A stretch of DNA of 64,000 bases, taken from assembly GCF_000218685.1 (NCBI RefSeq), contig NW_006763296.1:796715-860714 (forward strand), written 5' to 3'. Made by a program: the position numbers and the translations under genes. Below are positions 14,004 to 29,121 of the stretch, in pieces (position 1 is the stretch's first letter; the number at the start of each line of letters is the position of its first letter). The stretch comes from Serpula lacrymans var. lacrymans S7.9 (Eukaryota; Basidiomycota; Agaricomycetes; Boletales; Serpulaceae). The notes below the pieces were generated by a model. The model did not search any database, was not told the DNA's origin, and saw nothing but the letters and a program-made list of their open reading frames with translations.

Positions 14004-14364
14004 ATTTTCCGAATAATATGTGGGATGTTGAATAAATGTGAGTTTCGAGTAGTTTCAGATCGAGTGAGTGTAGCTTAGACCGATAGAAATGTTAAGATTG
14101 AAGAATGTCTTTCAAGTCGCTTCTAGATGTGATTGGTGGCACGTGACAAGGGCTTGATGGATTCCGTATAAGGTAATAGTATTGGATATTTCCATATCTC
14201 ACCGCCACGGTGGCATTGTAACAATCCAACTGGAAAGTCCCGGAGATAGCAGGAGGAAGTACTCTTGAGACAAGAATGACATTTCGCATCAGATAGTAAC
14301 TTTCTTTCCTGATCGCAATGGTACTAGATCATCGGTACTACCCAGCAGAGCGACAGTTCTTTTC

Positions 14365-15732
14365 TTACACCCTGTCATCAGTGTCTCTCACGACCTCCCG
14401 AAGTTCCTGTTCCTTTACTGCTATATCCTTACCCTTTTCCCGCACACGTTCCGTGCCATCATCCCCCTGAGCCTTCTTTATATTTGCAAGCTCCATGACA
14501 TTGAACTTCTGCAGCTGATAATAATCTTTTACGATGCTGACACCGCAAATGCTCTGGAAGTGTATCATTAGCTGCGAAGAAGCTAGTATGCAGTCAAAAA
14601 AAAAAATCAGAACGAACCTTGAAAAGTTCTATCAGGACAAAAACCTGAGCATCGTTGAGATCGACAAGATAATTTTGGGGCATGCATTTTGCTACCTCTT
14701 GAATGAGATCAATCCGCGGGACTGTGTTGTGATTTCGCGTCCGTATCTCAATCTTGTACTGTTATAGTATTTTAGTCAGTGGTAGAAGTAGCATGATATA
14801 AAAACTATATCAGAGCAAACGCACTCACACGATACGTTTGTGAAGGTCCGTCGTCCTCAATTTGCTGAGCAAAAAAAGGGGGGAAGACTCGTTGGCAGAG
14901 TGATCGTATTTCTGGTAGGTTGGCCGTACACGACCCCGATACCGGTACAAAACGGTGAACATACCTGCTCGTCGAGGATTTAATTTATGTAGGTTTATGG
15001 CAGAGACGACAGACAATACCCACTTCGTTCGAGCCACACCCGTTTTTTGCACGTTTTCAATATGGGTCGTTACGAGCCTCACCGGATCCACAGGAGGTTT
15101 GCAAGATATAAACACAACTGGTAGGGAGACATGCATGAGAACAGCACATGAGGTGAGCCGAAGCATATGATCCCATCACTTACCACAGGGTGTATTCGTT
15201 TGACAATTTGCTAGATAATGATATGGACCGTTGTCGTAAGTTGACAGTAATTATAGCGGGTGATATTTCATACCAAAACGTTGTTGTTTCCGAGGCCGCT
15301 TGATAGCGGCCAACTCTTTCGCAATCTGAGCTTCCACTGGCAAGTCGTCATCTAATTCTTCGGCATCAGAACAGTCTGCGATGTCTTCGGCCACGCGCCC
15401 TGCTCCCTCTGTTGGCCATACTTCAGCAGCGACCTTGTCATTTCCAGCTTAGATATTTCCACTCAAATTGTAATTTCGAAGTGCACATACCGATTCGAAT
15501 AGATCATACAGCTCCCCGACACTTTGCCTCTCTTTTCCTTTCACGCAGCTCACCCAGACTCCCGGTCCATCAATCACAGGCTTACCCCATGTCGGCGTTC
15601 CGTCCTGGTCAACCACACAATCAAAAAAGGCATCAGCTAAAGTGGAACTTGAAGTCGTGGGATAACCACTGGCAGCACAATAGCTACAAAACTACTTACC
15701 GAACGGTACTTGCGCTTCCGGGGGTTTGCCAT
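14365..15732 (-). CDS. TAN1: tRNA acetyltransferase adaptor TAN1 (THUMP domain)
   Basis: Eight exons, complement(14365..14553, 14618..14758, 14829..14964, 15024..15117, 15184..15210, 15274..15433, 15491..15604, 15700..15732), 297 aa. It begins MANPRKRKYR, followed by GPGVWVSCVKGKERQSVGEL, typical of Tan1/THUMPD1. The THUMP core includes CVVFISCKPPVDPVRLVT, TANLPEIRSLCQRVFPPFF, YKIEIRTRNHNTVPR and IELFKSICGVSIVKDY. Tan1 binds tRNA and works with the Kre33/NAT10 acetyltransferase to make N4-acetylcytidine at C12 of tRNA-Ser and tRNA-Leu. One exon is only 27 nt. The C-terminus after the THUMP domain is short and charged. Confidence 0.93.
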
Positions 15733-16369
15733 TTGATTCCGTGGGTCGGTCATTTGTGTTTATCGCAAAGGTATCAGCTGGTTATATACCGGGTATGAAC
15801 TTTGGATGAGCTGAACTAGAGACGGAAGAGAAAAGCCTGATGATTTTGAGATCAGTCATGCCCCCTCATCTTGATAACCACGTGGTCGATAACAACATGC
15901 AAAAAGCCTGCAAGGAGAGCACAAGCACTCAAAAATGCTACTATCCTGGAACGATCCTCTTATAGTTTAGCTGATTGGCATGTAGAAAACAGCATATCAT
16001 ACTACTCTGAGTCAAACTGCGAGAGAATACGCCCACAACCGTAGTCTAAGCTATAGTAGCAAGCAAGGATTACTGTAACCAAGGCTAAGCCAGCTGTAGT
16101 TAGTACAGAGGGATGTATTTAATGCGGGTAGTTAAGACCTGGAAGTGCATGCCCAATACATTAAGTGAAAAGTTGTCCGTAAGATGCTGAAGAACAAACC
16201 AAAAAGGTGCTTTAAGTTAGACATAACTTGAATAATGTGTGCCTCCACCTCCACCGGGTCGTAATTAATTGACGAAGGGAATACAATCCAATCCTGTTGT
16301 CCTATAGCCTACCACTGGGCTACCTGCGGGGAAACTCTCAAGGTTTAAACGAAACTGAGGATTATTTGA
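15733..16369. other. Intergenic region, bHLH 3' end to TAN1 promoter
   Basis: No ORF with homology or coherent splice structure was found in either strand. It holds the TAN1 promoter and the 3' UTR of the bHLH gene. Confidence 0.45.
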
Positions 16370-17765
16370 CTAGTCTTCCTCCTCCTCTTCATCTTCGTCG
16401 TCGTCGCCATCCTTCTGTTCGCCGCCCGTCCATTTACGTTCCCATAGTGGCGGAGTCGAAAATCGATCACGGTTGAGCAAAGGATGGTTATGGGGAAGGG
16501 ATTGTTGGGCTGTTTTCATTCGTTCCAATAGATCTTCTCGTTCGTATAGAAGGTCGTTGATATAATCGATTGCTATGCAAATAGATGAAAGTCAGGCTCA
16601 ATCACAATCAAAGAAAAGGAAGAGCAGGGAGGATGAGCAAAATATCAACGATACTTACTCTTCGAAAGAACAACATTTTCACTTCTCGGTCCAGCTCGTC
16701 CATCTACCTTGTCGCCATCTTCGTTCGTTTTGCCTCGTCCTCTTCTCTTCTTTCCTTTCCTATTGTTCTCCTCTTCCTCAAGCTGTATCGCCTCTCTGAG
16801 TGCGGGAACAGTATCACATAACGCTTCGTACCCCCTCCTGATATTCGCTCTACGTTTTTGTTCTGACTGGATATGATTGGCCTTCTTTTGTGAAGGCGAT
16901 AACAGTGTCGGCTTGCTTGAAGAATTGGAACGCGAGTTAATAACAGTATCATGGGAAGAGCTAGGAGAAGGACGTGGACGTTTGTTGGAATGTGTTGTTT
17001 CTGCTGGCGGTGATCTCTTAGATGGGGGTAATGATGCAACAGGTGGTATTAAGGTGGACGACGATGCTGACGAATCGAGAGGCGAATGGCTTGACAAAGA
17101 GGATGGACTTTGGTGGCGTGCAGAAGATGTAGACACAGATATTGGGTTGACTGTACGGTGAAGAGGGGGAGAATGGAGCCGAGAGCGTGCGCTAGTTTGG
17201 ACCGGTACTGGCAACGACTTGGACTTTGACTTGGTACGGGTAAATTCACTTGAAGGGTTACTGGATCGCTGATTTTGGCGGGTAGAATACAGGAAAGAAA
17301 AGCAGTTGGCTTGTGGATGTGGATCCCGGTTCATTGGTGTAACCGACCTCTCCCGGAGAGGTTGTGGTGGCTGCGAAACGAGAGGGTACTTCCACTTTTC
17401 AGCAGCATCAAGCGCCATGAGATCCTTCGTTGCCTTTTCGAGAGCTTCACGTCCATGCGCAGGTTGTACATCATCGTGAGCGATCTCGAGCTGCATGTCC
17501 CATTCTGGTGAAAAATCAGAGCAATCGAGCGAGGACAGGAAAGACTGGAAGGCGTGCGACTCAGAAGGGGTTAACAGAGACATCATATGGCAAATATACG
17601 GTTCCAGATGACCTGGGACCAAAAGACTCGATGGCAAACGTTGGGTGGAGGTCGTTGTCGGTAGTTGGTAGTTGGTATTTTCACTGTAATACCCTTTGGC
17701 TTACCGGTGACAGAGGGCCCGAGTGGGGTGATTTTCATTTCATAAGCATGTGGCTGTGTTTCCAT
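16370..17765 (-). CDS. Basic helix-loop-helix transcription factor
   Basis: Three exons, complement(16370..16572, 16659..17612, 17705..17765), 405 aa. The N-terminal exon (METQPHAYEMKITPLGPSVT) joins in frame to GHLEPYICHMMSLL. A long Ser/Pro-rich disordered middle follows. The bHLH domain lies near residues 285-375: basic region KKANHIQSEQKRRANIRRGY with the E-box-reading His-Glu-Arg spacing, then helix 1 (YEALCDTVPALREAI), a long charged Lys/Arg/Gly-rich loop, and helix 2 (LSKTIDYINDLLYER). The expanded loop between the helices resembles fungal Ino4/Mlx-like factors. The C-terminus is acidic (DGDDDEDEEEEED). It likely binds CACGTG/CANNTG sites as a dimer. Targets are unknown. Confidence 0.88.
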
Positions 17766-20103
17766 GCGGATGGAATGAACCCTTTTGGGCGCTTAGTCAT
17801 TGAGTAGGTCAAAACATCTATCTTATCTTTTTTTTTTGGTCATTACCCCACATTTCCTGTGTAGTTTTTTAGAAAACGAAATAATATGAAACGTCTTGCG
17901 CCCCCAGTCCTGAAAAAAGTGACAATAATCCCTTTCCACGAATCAGAAACTTCCGAAACGAGTGATGGAGACCCTCAGTTGTGTCCGCCGAGGCCTGGGT
18001 CAATTAAGAGCATCAAACTTTCTTCGTCTCCTCTGAGTCACCATCGGATCGGAACACTGCCTTTTTTTTGTAGAGTTTTCATCGGGCATCATGCATCATG
18101 CTTCGTACTACACACTGAACGTCCAGGCCTGTGGCCCCGAGTTGTATGGGATCTATGGGATTAGTCAGGAATATAGTCAATATGACCGCTTTTTAAATTC
18201 TACATCGTGCCTTTCTGAAATAAAAGCACCGTTGCTAACAACGATCAGAGTATTGAATGCCCGTACCCTTTTATTTCAGATTCTGTGTCACACCACTGCT
18301 GCTGATTTCAAGTTCGCAGTAGAACAAGAGCGCATGGACACTACACTTGATGTAATCCGGAGTTGTCCCAAATAACAGAGAACATGAGGCAAAAAGAGCG
18401 CGATCTGTGGCCATTGAATCTAAGTGAGGTCAGGGGACCAACGCACAATCTTGCACAAGCAACATGTGTCGGTTATGGTTTGGATTGAAATGCCCAACAA
18501 GATATACCCTTAAAGAATTAAAATTCGGTGTCAATGCTTGGCCGATTGTGCTTTCGATGCACGAAGTAGAGATGAACAGTGCTTACATTTTCGAGTGAGC
18601 CGATAGGGCCATGATGAGCCAGTTTTTATACAATGAGCGTCAATGCGAGTGAATGTGTAAAGTCAGCATGAATAGGTTGCCATAGCTATGGACGTGGGTG
18701 TGATCCAGAGGCCATCTCGTTAATTCCCTGGAGTACCCTCTCCGAGATAACCGCATTTATGGAGAAAGCGGCCTTTCAAGTTCAGACATCCAGACACGTT
18801 ATCGAGTTTGTGTGTCAGTATTTTTTTAATAAAACCCAGTTCTGTGGCTTAGGGGCCAACTGGAGTCGTACTGGCTGTAAGTAGACACCAAGGACCCGAA
18901 TGCATCAGTAGGGGGGGCAATGTTCGAAATATCATTAGTGCTCACCTGTGTCCGGTGGGTTTCGTTGGATATAATATCTGGCAATAACGTCATTGTATGC
19001 GCCCTACCGCCCACGTCTTGGCCACACAGCAGGTATCAATAGCAATCTTGGATGGTAAAGCGCGCGGAAACGAACACCCGAAAACTAGCTCGAGTGCGCG
19101 CGCTTTTGCACCCATAAATGTCAAAGCCATGTTTCTACTAGTGTGATCTTAGCATTGAATACCTAAGAAAATCAATAGACACGCACATACAACACACATC
19201 GAGCCACTGCCAAGCACTGGACAGTGGCTATCCACGAGAGAACAAAAGCACCAGACTTATGTTGGGTAACCAATATGGACACCATGATGGGGCAGTGATG
19301 TAGTACGAATCCATGGTATGCACTGCAGCATGGCTTGGCCATAAGTACATTTGTAGCTGGATTGACCGTAAATTTTGTACGATCACTGATCATGACGGGC
19401 TATGCGTATTGCTGTTAGTGGAAGCGCAGTAGCATGATAAGGCCTCACTCACGATTTTAGCGGCTTGAACTCCATGCCAAGGACTGCACAGGAAGACCAA
19501 GTATCTCAAGGTATTACCTTAAGGCGCGCGAAAAGAGTACCTTATCAATAATTATAATCAAGGCTTCCAGTGCTATGAAGGAACAGAAATATTTTGCGGA
19601 CTGTGGCAACATTCACCAGATTATAGCAGCTTGGCACTTCCTTGAACCTTTAGTATTGTTATAAAATTACATCTAAGAACGAACATAACATATGATAAGC
19701 GCATGATTGGCTACCGCTATCGTCTATCTATTTCAGGGGGAGACCACTGCAGTTGGACCCTTGTGGCTGATAGATATTGAAGGGTGAGAGTGGTACGGCA
19801 GATAACAGCGAGTTATGCACGGAAAAATGGTGCCAAGTAGAGTGAAGGCAGAGTGCGAACAGCGCAAATGTGAATGTAGCGAAGATGGAATAGTTGGTAT
19901 CGTTCGAATGAGTAGAGTATGCTGATGGAGATGGATTCCTATTACGGAAGAATGCAAAAAAAAAAAAAACAAGAAAAAAAAACAAAAAAAGTCAATGGAA
20001 TAGCTCCTAAAAAACCACGATGAGTGACGATAAAGCAGATGGTTAGCTATACACGTACATTCCCAATATTTCACGATGGGGCGTCAACGCTTCTCTTAAT
20101 GAA
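17766..20103. other. Large gene-poor interval
   Basis: About 2.3 kb upstream of the bHLH start without a gene I can support. A 92-codon ATG ORF at 17886-18164 (+) and a few 60-75 codon frames show no recognisable domain, signal peptide or splice continuation. AT content is uneven and there are poly-T or poly-A runs at 17827 and 19956-19990. It may hold an extended bHLH promoter, an unrecognised ncRNA or old decayed sequence. Confidence 0.4.
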
Positions 20104-20743
20104 CTACCGCTGAGATGCCAGGGATGACAACATGAGCCCCTGAGCCAACTCTCCTTTCCAAGAAACTCTCCTCAGGGCCTCGGCATAGTCAACCCATTCT
20201 CTTTTCCGCTCTCTGCTTTCCAACCAGTCATGGTCGAGGGATGCAACTTCAAGTTCGTAGAAGTGATATGTCGTCGATGGTGATTGTATCGTCGTTACAT
20301 ATCGCGTAATCTTGCCGCGCACACCAGCTTTTGAGGGGTGTGACATGTCATGCAATATAGGCAGGAAGGGAATAGGTCTATGATTAGGAGGTGAGGAGAC
20401 GGAGAGGGAGACAAAGGGTGAGACCTTCTTCCAAGGCTTCCCGCGAGGCTGCTGCCTCTAACGTCCCATCTGACTGTTCCCATCCTCCTTTTGGTACTAC
20501 GGACAAAGGTCAGTGAGCGAATGTTTGACGCAGGAGAAAACAGTCCGTAAACGAAAGAAGGGCTGACGTAGTTAGTGTGACAATGGACTGAACAGGAAAG
20601 GGATATTAGTCTGCAAGCATCGACTTACAAACCCACAAGTCCTGCCGTTTTCGACTGGTGATGACTAGAACTTTGCCCGCAGCTCTAGCTATCGGGATTG
20701 CGCAACAAACAACACGAGGAACTTCGCGTCCTTTAGTACCCAT
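20104..20743 (-). CDS. Nudix hydrolase, diphosphoinositol-polyphosphate/dinucleoside-polyphosphate type
   Basis: Three exons, complement(20104..20327, 20425..20496, 20629..20743), 136 aa. The protein begins MGTKGREVPRVVCCAIPIAR, continues through WVLPKGGWEQSDGT, and has the Nudix helix REALEEAGV. This matches the short Aps1/Ddp1 (DIPP) subfamily, which hydrolyses diphosphoinositol phosphates and diadenosine polyphosphates in cytosol or nucleus. The catalytic REx2EE residues are present. The C-terminus (EWVDYAEALRRVSWKGEL) matches the helix seen in this family. Donor GTCTCA of intron 2 is weak, but it is the only choice that keeps the Nudix box. Confidence 0.92.
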
Positions 20744-21660
20744 GGTAAATGCGGAGTAATATGACGTGGAGGAACAAAAGTATTGAGATGGAAAGAGATG
20801 AGCTTGCCAGCGGTGTAAATTCAAGGCGTTTGCATAAACAAGACTGGAGCTGATTGGCGGGTAACTAGAACACTATCGGAGCTGGAAGATATCTTCGCGG
20901 GTGTGCGAATATCGCTGGCAACCTGGGGGTTTTTAAAGTGATTCGGAGTTGCTGTGCTCTGTCGGAGGGCACTGAGCGTGAGATGGCAGAAAAACAACAG
21001 CGAAGATATTAACGTGCTAAAGCTGGGCAAGAAGGCAGAGGAAGCTTTCTAGGGTTCGTTGGGACTCTTCAAGAAACCCAAGGAACGATTGAGAGGGTAA
21101 AGGAGGCGAAGACCAATGTAGAGGGAAACTTGTGGGAGATGCCAGTGGTGCACAAGAAAAGTAGCCAGATACCAATAGCAGGTGTTGGTGAGATGGAACT
21201 TTTTTTCCTGTCCGAAACTTGGTCGTGTGTCTGAAATTACGAAGTGGCTTGTGGATATAAGTACACTACAGGTTGCCACCCGTTCACGCACGTTCGCCGG
21301 CATCAGTGCCGGCAACGCTGGTGGCTCTGTCGGATCTTGCCCCTGACCTCCCTATGGAGCCGTCCTTCAATCAATGTTCAAATCATTCACATCCTCTTTG
21401 TCTTCGCTTTTCTGCCTCAAATACGTCAGCTACAAGTCACATCGTGTGCACGCGTATTCACAGCTATTTTAGTGTGCATAGCACTTCATTTATCTACTTC
21501 CATCCATGGACGACACACGCAGACTTCATTAGGGCACCCGAAGGCGGGCATAAATCGGTTGTTCTGGAGCAAACACCAGGCTCAGCGCATCTGGCAATGG
21601 ACGTGCTTCCGTGTCAAGTGTAAAGTACAAGTTCCACGCAATGTAAAGTAGGAAACTCGG
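20744..21660. other. Intergenic region, ZIP 3' end to Nudix promoter
   Basis: About 0.9 kb. Overlapping frames at 21244-21651 (+) and 20821-21315 (-) lack ATG starts, conserved motifs or splice logic, so I call no gene. It holds the Nudix promoter and the ZIP 3' UTR. Confidence 0.4.
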
Positions 21661-23750
21661 CTACTCGTTCCACCTGCAGGATGCAAAATATTGTCAATAC
21701 TTTCATAGCGGAGATATAATCAAATGGATACACATACGCGACTAAAAACATGCATAGGACACCAAACGCCATTGCACCAAACTATCGCATTTATGTCAGC
21801 CTCATAATCGGCCGGGGAAAAAAAAACTGGAATACGTGCCTCACGCAAAGCTTGTGCGCCACTTTTGCTCTCGGCCAACAGTCTGAATAATGCAACAAAT
21901 TAACAGCAGCTTCTACAGCACATACTGCGCAATTGGACGTACGTTGGTAGAACAGCTACAGCACCAATGTACATGAATCCTCCGGCCACAAAGGGAATGA
22001 CCTATAGACGCCAGCGATAAGCTAAAAACAGATCCAACGCTCATAAATGAAACCGGGCTTACCAGATCTGCGAATTGCACCGTTGTGCCCAATATGCCAG
22101 AGGCAGCTTGCTGTACCCCTGCTGCCAAGTCTGGGGATTGATTGCCCACGTCGGAAGCGGAAAGGTTGTGTATCGCAATTCCCATAAACGTTCTGCATAA
22201 TGTCATGTGCGATCAGAATGACAAAAATCCGGCGCTACTGGATAAGGTTCACTTACCCAACCTAGTCATTTAAGAGCGAAGGGGTATGGGTTAGGTCATA
22301 AGAAGTTTACCAAAACGGAGCAACGGTAAACATACAAATGCGCCGATAGCAGTCAAAAACTGTGACTGCATGGCCTCTCGTTTAGTGAATCCACTTCGCA
22401 CAAGAATCGAATAATCGGCTATTTCGTGAGGAATTTCGTGCGCAAAACAAGCCAGAGTGGTTGTCGCGCCAATAAGTGGAGACGAGTAGAAGGAGGCCGC
22501 CATACTGACAAGGTATTTGAAAAAGGACGGTTACGTGTAATACAAGAATAATAGATAGGGACGCTTACGCAAGACCATCCGTGCTACATTAGCACAATAA
22601 TCAGATTTGGGAAAGAAGAGAGAAATGATGGACGGCACATATTGTGTACAAAGTCACCAAAAAGATTGAGATATGCCGATAACTTCGACGGAGATGTTGC
22701 AGAATTGTGAGGCTCGTCAGAATCTACTTTATGATCTGCGGCCGTATTTTTTGGGCCGCGTTCTCGGAGTCCATCAGCTGATGAGGACACGGATGCGCCA
22801 GAGGTGGTCGCTGAAGTTTTTGAGGGTTCAGCATGCGAGTGCGAATGCGAATGTGAGTGAGAATGGCCGCCTGACTCGTCTTCACCTCCCAAAACTCGCA
22901 ATGTTTTCTCCATAATAAAAAACGTCGCAAAACCAACGAAAATCCCTAGCCTAAAAAGTCATATATGAGGCATAGTGAAACGAACATGAACTATCAACTG
23001 ACCCAATAAGGATATTCCTCTTTTCCTCCACCATCACAAAGTGCACGCCGGGATCTTGGTGCTCTCCCATGAATGAATGAGGGACAAGATGTAAAAACAC
23101 GTCAGAAAGTAGGCCTCCAGTCTGCAAAGAGAGGCGTTATAGCATAGATCCTACGAAACACGCATTTGTGGTACTAACCGCAAATGCGGTCATGGTATTT
23201 AAGGTATTAGCGTTAATTTCCGCAGGTATAAAGGCCAGAATTAAATTAGGGACCCTAGTCCCAAATATCAGTATACGTTCCGGTCGCGTTTTGATAATGT
23301 CTGAACCCACGAGCTGATGTAGAACGTTCCGAGGACTTGAGTAATACAAGACGTGCTCAGAAAGACGAAATAATAGGCATGACGCTTGCATCTACTGACC
23401 TGAGTTCCATCCAGGACCAAAAGGAAACAGCCAGGCAAAGACCTGACGCATTACAGGAGACTCCTTTTCCTCTGCTGCGAGTTTGAGAGCATTGAGACGT
23501 TGGATAGGAGCACATTCATGGATGTCTGTTTCCTGTTGGCAGAATACATACAAAAAAGAGAGCCCGTATGCGAAACGTTATAGTAGTAACTTATCAGAGT
23601 GACAGCTATGAATGTGTAACGGTTTTAACCACTGACCCGCACTACCAAAGGCTCCGCATCTTTACCTGAAGCCCTAACAACGTTCAAGGCAAGACAACAC
23701 AAAAGAGTGAATAACAATAGTCGATTTAGATGGCTGTATCGTGCTGCCAT
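21661..23750 (-). CDS. ZIP-family zinc transporter (LIV-1/KE4-like)
   Basis: Fourteen exons, complement(21661..21673, 21738..21781, 21840..21882, 21943..22001, 22063..22192, 22257..22261, 22336..22504, 22569..22583, 22639..22950, 23003..23121, 23179..23254, 23311..23335, 23400..23532, 23637..23750), 418 aa. A signal peptide (RLLLFTLLCCLALNVVRA) is followed by multiple membrane segments. A His-Ser repeat (GHSHSHSHSHSHAEPS) lies in the variable cytosolic loop. TM4 has HNITDGLAMA and TM5 has the LIV-1 metal motif HEIPHEIADY. It ends AWNE. These proteins move Zn from secretory compartments to the cytosol (Yke4/SLC39A7). It includes a 5-nt exon, a 15-nt exon and one GC-AG intron at 21782-21839. 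All 14 phases close exactly. Confidence 0.92.
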
Positions 23751-23932
23751 GATGATAGCAGGAATTGAGAGAAAGTCTATGGCGGTCAACTCATTGCAGT
23801 TTCAAGGAACAGTACACACGCGAATGTCGTGCGAAGGCTATTCCTAATTTGGTCATGGATCGCGTTCGTTTCAGCCTTGCTTGAAAGACCACCAGCAGCC
23901 TCAAGCTTATAAGCTCACAATATCAGAATCCA

Positions 23933-25106
23933 ATGTATCCTACGCCTCAAGAAAAGGCTGCTGTAGAAGCAGCTGAAAAGCTCATGGTGGAAACTATGGC
24001 TAGATACGACCCTTCTCACGACGCGTTTCATGGTCAGTGGCTCTTGCGTACGCATCAACTAGCGTATGCTCAAACTCGAATACGACCGATATCCTCCTTC
24101 AACTAGTCGAACGCGTTCGAAAGACAGCATTGTCAATTGCACGCGCTTTACCTTCGCAAAAACCTGACCTCTTGGTCGTCGAATTGGCTGCGCTCCTTCA
24201 CGATGTCCTGGACAAGAAATACGTTTCTGCGGCCGAAGCAGCTGACCCTTACAAGTTCTTCTTACCTTTCTTTGAACAACTGGCTTCAGGGCTCGATCTG
24301 GATCTATTAACTGATGGCCGTGGACGTCAAATTTCAAAAATAGTGGAGAATGTATCTTGGACGACAGAAAAGAACTGCGCGAAATGGTGCATTAGAGGAT
24401 TGGCATAGGGATTGTGTCGAGCTGCATTGCGTTCNNNNNNNNNNNNNNNNNNNNNNNNNNNNNNNNNNNNNNNNNNNNNNNNNNNNNNNNNNNNNNNNNN
24501 NNNNNNNNNNNNNNNNNNNNNNNNNNNNNNNNNNNNNNNNNNNNNNNNNNNNNNNNNNNNNNNNNNNNNNNNNNNNNNNNNNNNNNNNNNNNNNNNNNNN
24601 NNNNNNNNNNNNNNNNNNNNNNNNNNNNNNNNNNNNNNNNNNNNNNNNNNNNNNNNNNNNNNNNNNNNNNNNNNNNNNNNNNNNNNNNNNNNNNNNNNNN
24701 NNNNNNNNNNNNNAGTCTTCGCGGATGGAGGCGTCAGCAGCAAAAGAAACCGATATATTTTGATGCAGGTATAATGCGATGTTCGGCGTACAGTGCTGTA
24801 GTCAACCGGTGGGCAATGCTCTATTTACAGGCTTAGAGCAGTCTGACCGATGTCTCCTTCACTAGTCCTTTACATGCGCCGCCTGGCAGTACAGCTAATG
24901 AAAGTACAGCCATTCAACATTTCCATGACAAGCTGTTACACATCCAGGGTCGGCTGAAGACAGAACCTGGAAAAAGAATGGGAACAAAAAGACATCAAGT
25001 TGTAAGTTAACAGTATCGGCATCGTCAAGTTGCCAGTCTAACAGCAAAATAGATACTGGATTTCCTGGCCTCTATTGAAGAAGAATATCAAACTGTGATT
25101 CCATGA
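23933..25106 (+). CDS. HD-domain metal-dependent phosphohydrolase, interrupted by an assembly gap
   Basis: Visible exons: 23933..24032, 24107..~24434 (runs into Ns), 24769..24808, 24866..25001, 25053..25106. The N-terminus is MYPTPQEKAAVEAAEKL. HDAFHVERVRKTA and LAALLHDVLDKKY supply the H...HD metal ligands. After the gap come IMRCSAYSAVVNR, PLHAPPGST and a C-terminal helix ending YQTVIP. This is the YpgQ/YedJ-like HD family found in bacteria and fungi. Substrates are probably nucleotides, but this is uncertain. The frame breaks near 24366-24371: WTTEK continues one base out of register as RTARNGALEDWHRDCVELHC, so one base seems missing in an A-run. The rest of the HD motif (D) lies inside the gap. 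Confidence 0.8.
24435..24713. other. Assembly gap (279 Ns)
   Basis: A run of N lies inside the HD-domain gene. The bases just after it (24714-24768) look like intron sequence ending in TTTGATGCAG. Confidence 1.
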
Positions 25107-25139
25107 GCTGGTTAAATATCACTACCCCAACTATATGAG

Positions 25140-28175
<3,036 letters not shown>

Positions 28176-28915
28176 TGCCTACTAGTAGCCTCGACCCCAA
28201 CTGCTAGACTCGCTTAGTAAATTTGCCGATATGAACTTGCGAACTGGCAGGTTGCTGTTTTGTGACGAGGACAAATTCCTCACCCAAGATGAGGTGGGAA
28301 CTTCGTCGGAGATGTTGAAATGAAGAGAATATAGTCCATATGGCACATCTATTGCCACATTGGCCATTACAAACATGGTAGCGGTGCCTTAGCACCAATC
28401 CCTAGTCTCCGATCCCTGACTCTACTTAAGGTAATCAACAACATTGGAATTTGTTTGATAGCAAGGAATATCAATTTAATCATTTTTTTATGCGTTGCAC
28501 AAGCCTTTAACGTTTCAACAGCATTGCCAGCAGTTCAAATTCACAAATATTTACAAGGGTCAATGCACAGCATTGAGAGCATGTGTACACTTTGCTTGGC
28601 CATGTCTTGTTTCGTGTTTTGACAACCTTTCTATTTTCTTGACAAGTTCAGACAAAAGCAAGCTGATCCAACAGATGTCATGGCTATTGGGGGTCTCTGA
28701 AGGAATAATTGACAAAGTTGATAGAGCTGCAGTAGGTACTATCATGGACCCAGAGTTGCAAAATAGCACAGAGATGAAAAATCCATTATCATGGGCACAA
28801 CACTTGTAAATATTGTATATCTACTGATACTCAGTCACACTTATCACACTACAATGAGTTGGCCAAGTAAGTCTATTCTTCACTGTAAAGTATGATGTAA
28901 TAATCCTAAGTGAAA

Positions 28916-28949
28916 CTCAGCCGCTGCCCGAGAGGCTATAGAAACGACT
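28916..28949. repeat. 34-bp direct repeat, copy 1
   Basis: It matches 29023-29056 with one C/T difference. Each copy begins CTCAGCCGCTGCC and ends GAAACGACT. The CTCAG...CTGAG (copy 2) or CTCAG...CCGAG part can fold into a small hairpin. The unit lies just beyond the copia pol remnant. Confidence 0.75.
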
Positions 28950-29022
28950 ATATTATTTACCTATGTGAAACTACAATGGATGTTAGTTTAAGGTGATCTC
29001 TAATAAATGTAATGTAACATAC

Positions 29023-29056
29023 CTCAGCCGCTGCCTGAGAGGCTATAGAAACGACT
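29023..29056. repeat. 34-bp direct repeat, copy 2
   Basis: Second copy of the repeat at 28916-28949, 107 bp away and in the same orientation. It may be part of a degraded LTR or a small non-autonomous element. Confidence 0.75.
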
Positions 29057-29121
29057 GAGGTATTCCTATACTAAACCCCCTACTACTTATAGTCGGAGGT
29101 GCTACTTGCTACAGTATAATG

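Noticed and set aside
17886..18164. 92-codon ATG frame divergent from the bHLH gene
   Set aside because: No motif, no splice continuation and unremarkable composition. It is probably chance.
21244..21651. Overlapping plus-strand frames upstream of the Nudix gene
   Set aside because: No start or splice logic and no recognisable domain.
28495..28809. Possible 104-codon gene on the plus strand
   Set aside because: It starts with TTG, has no known domain and lies in transposon debris.
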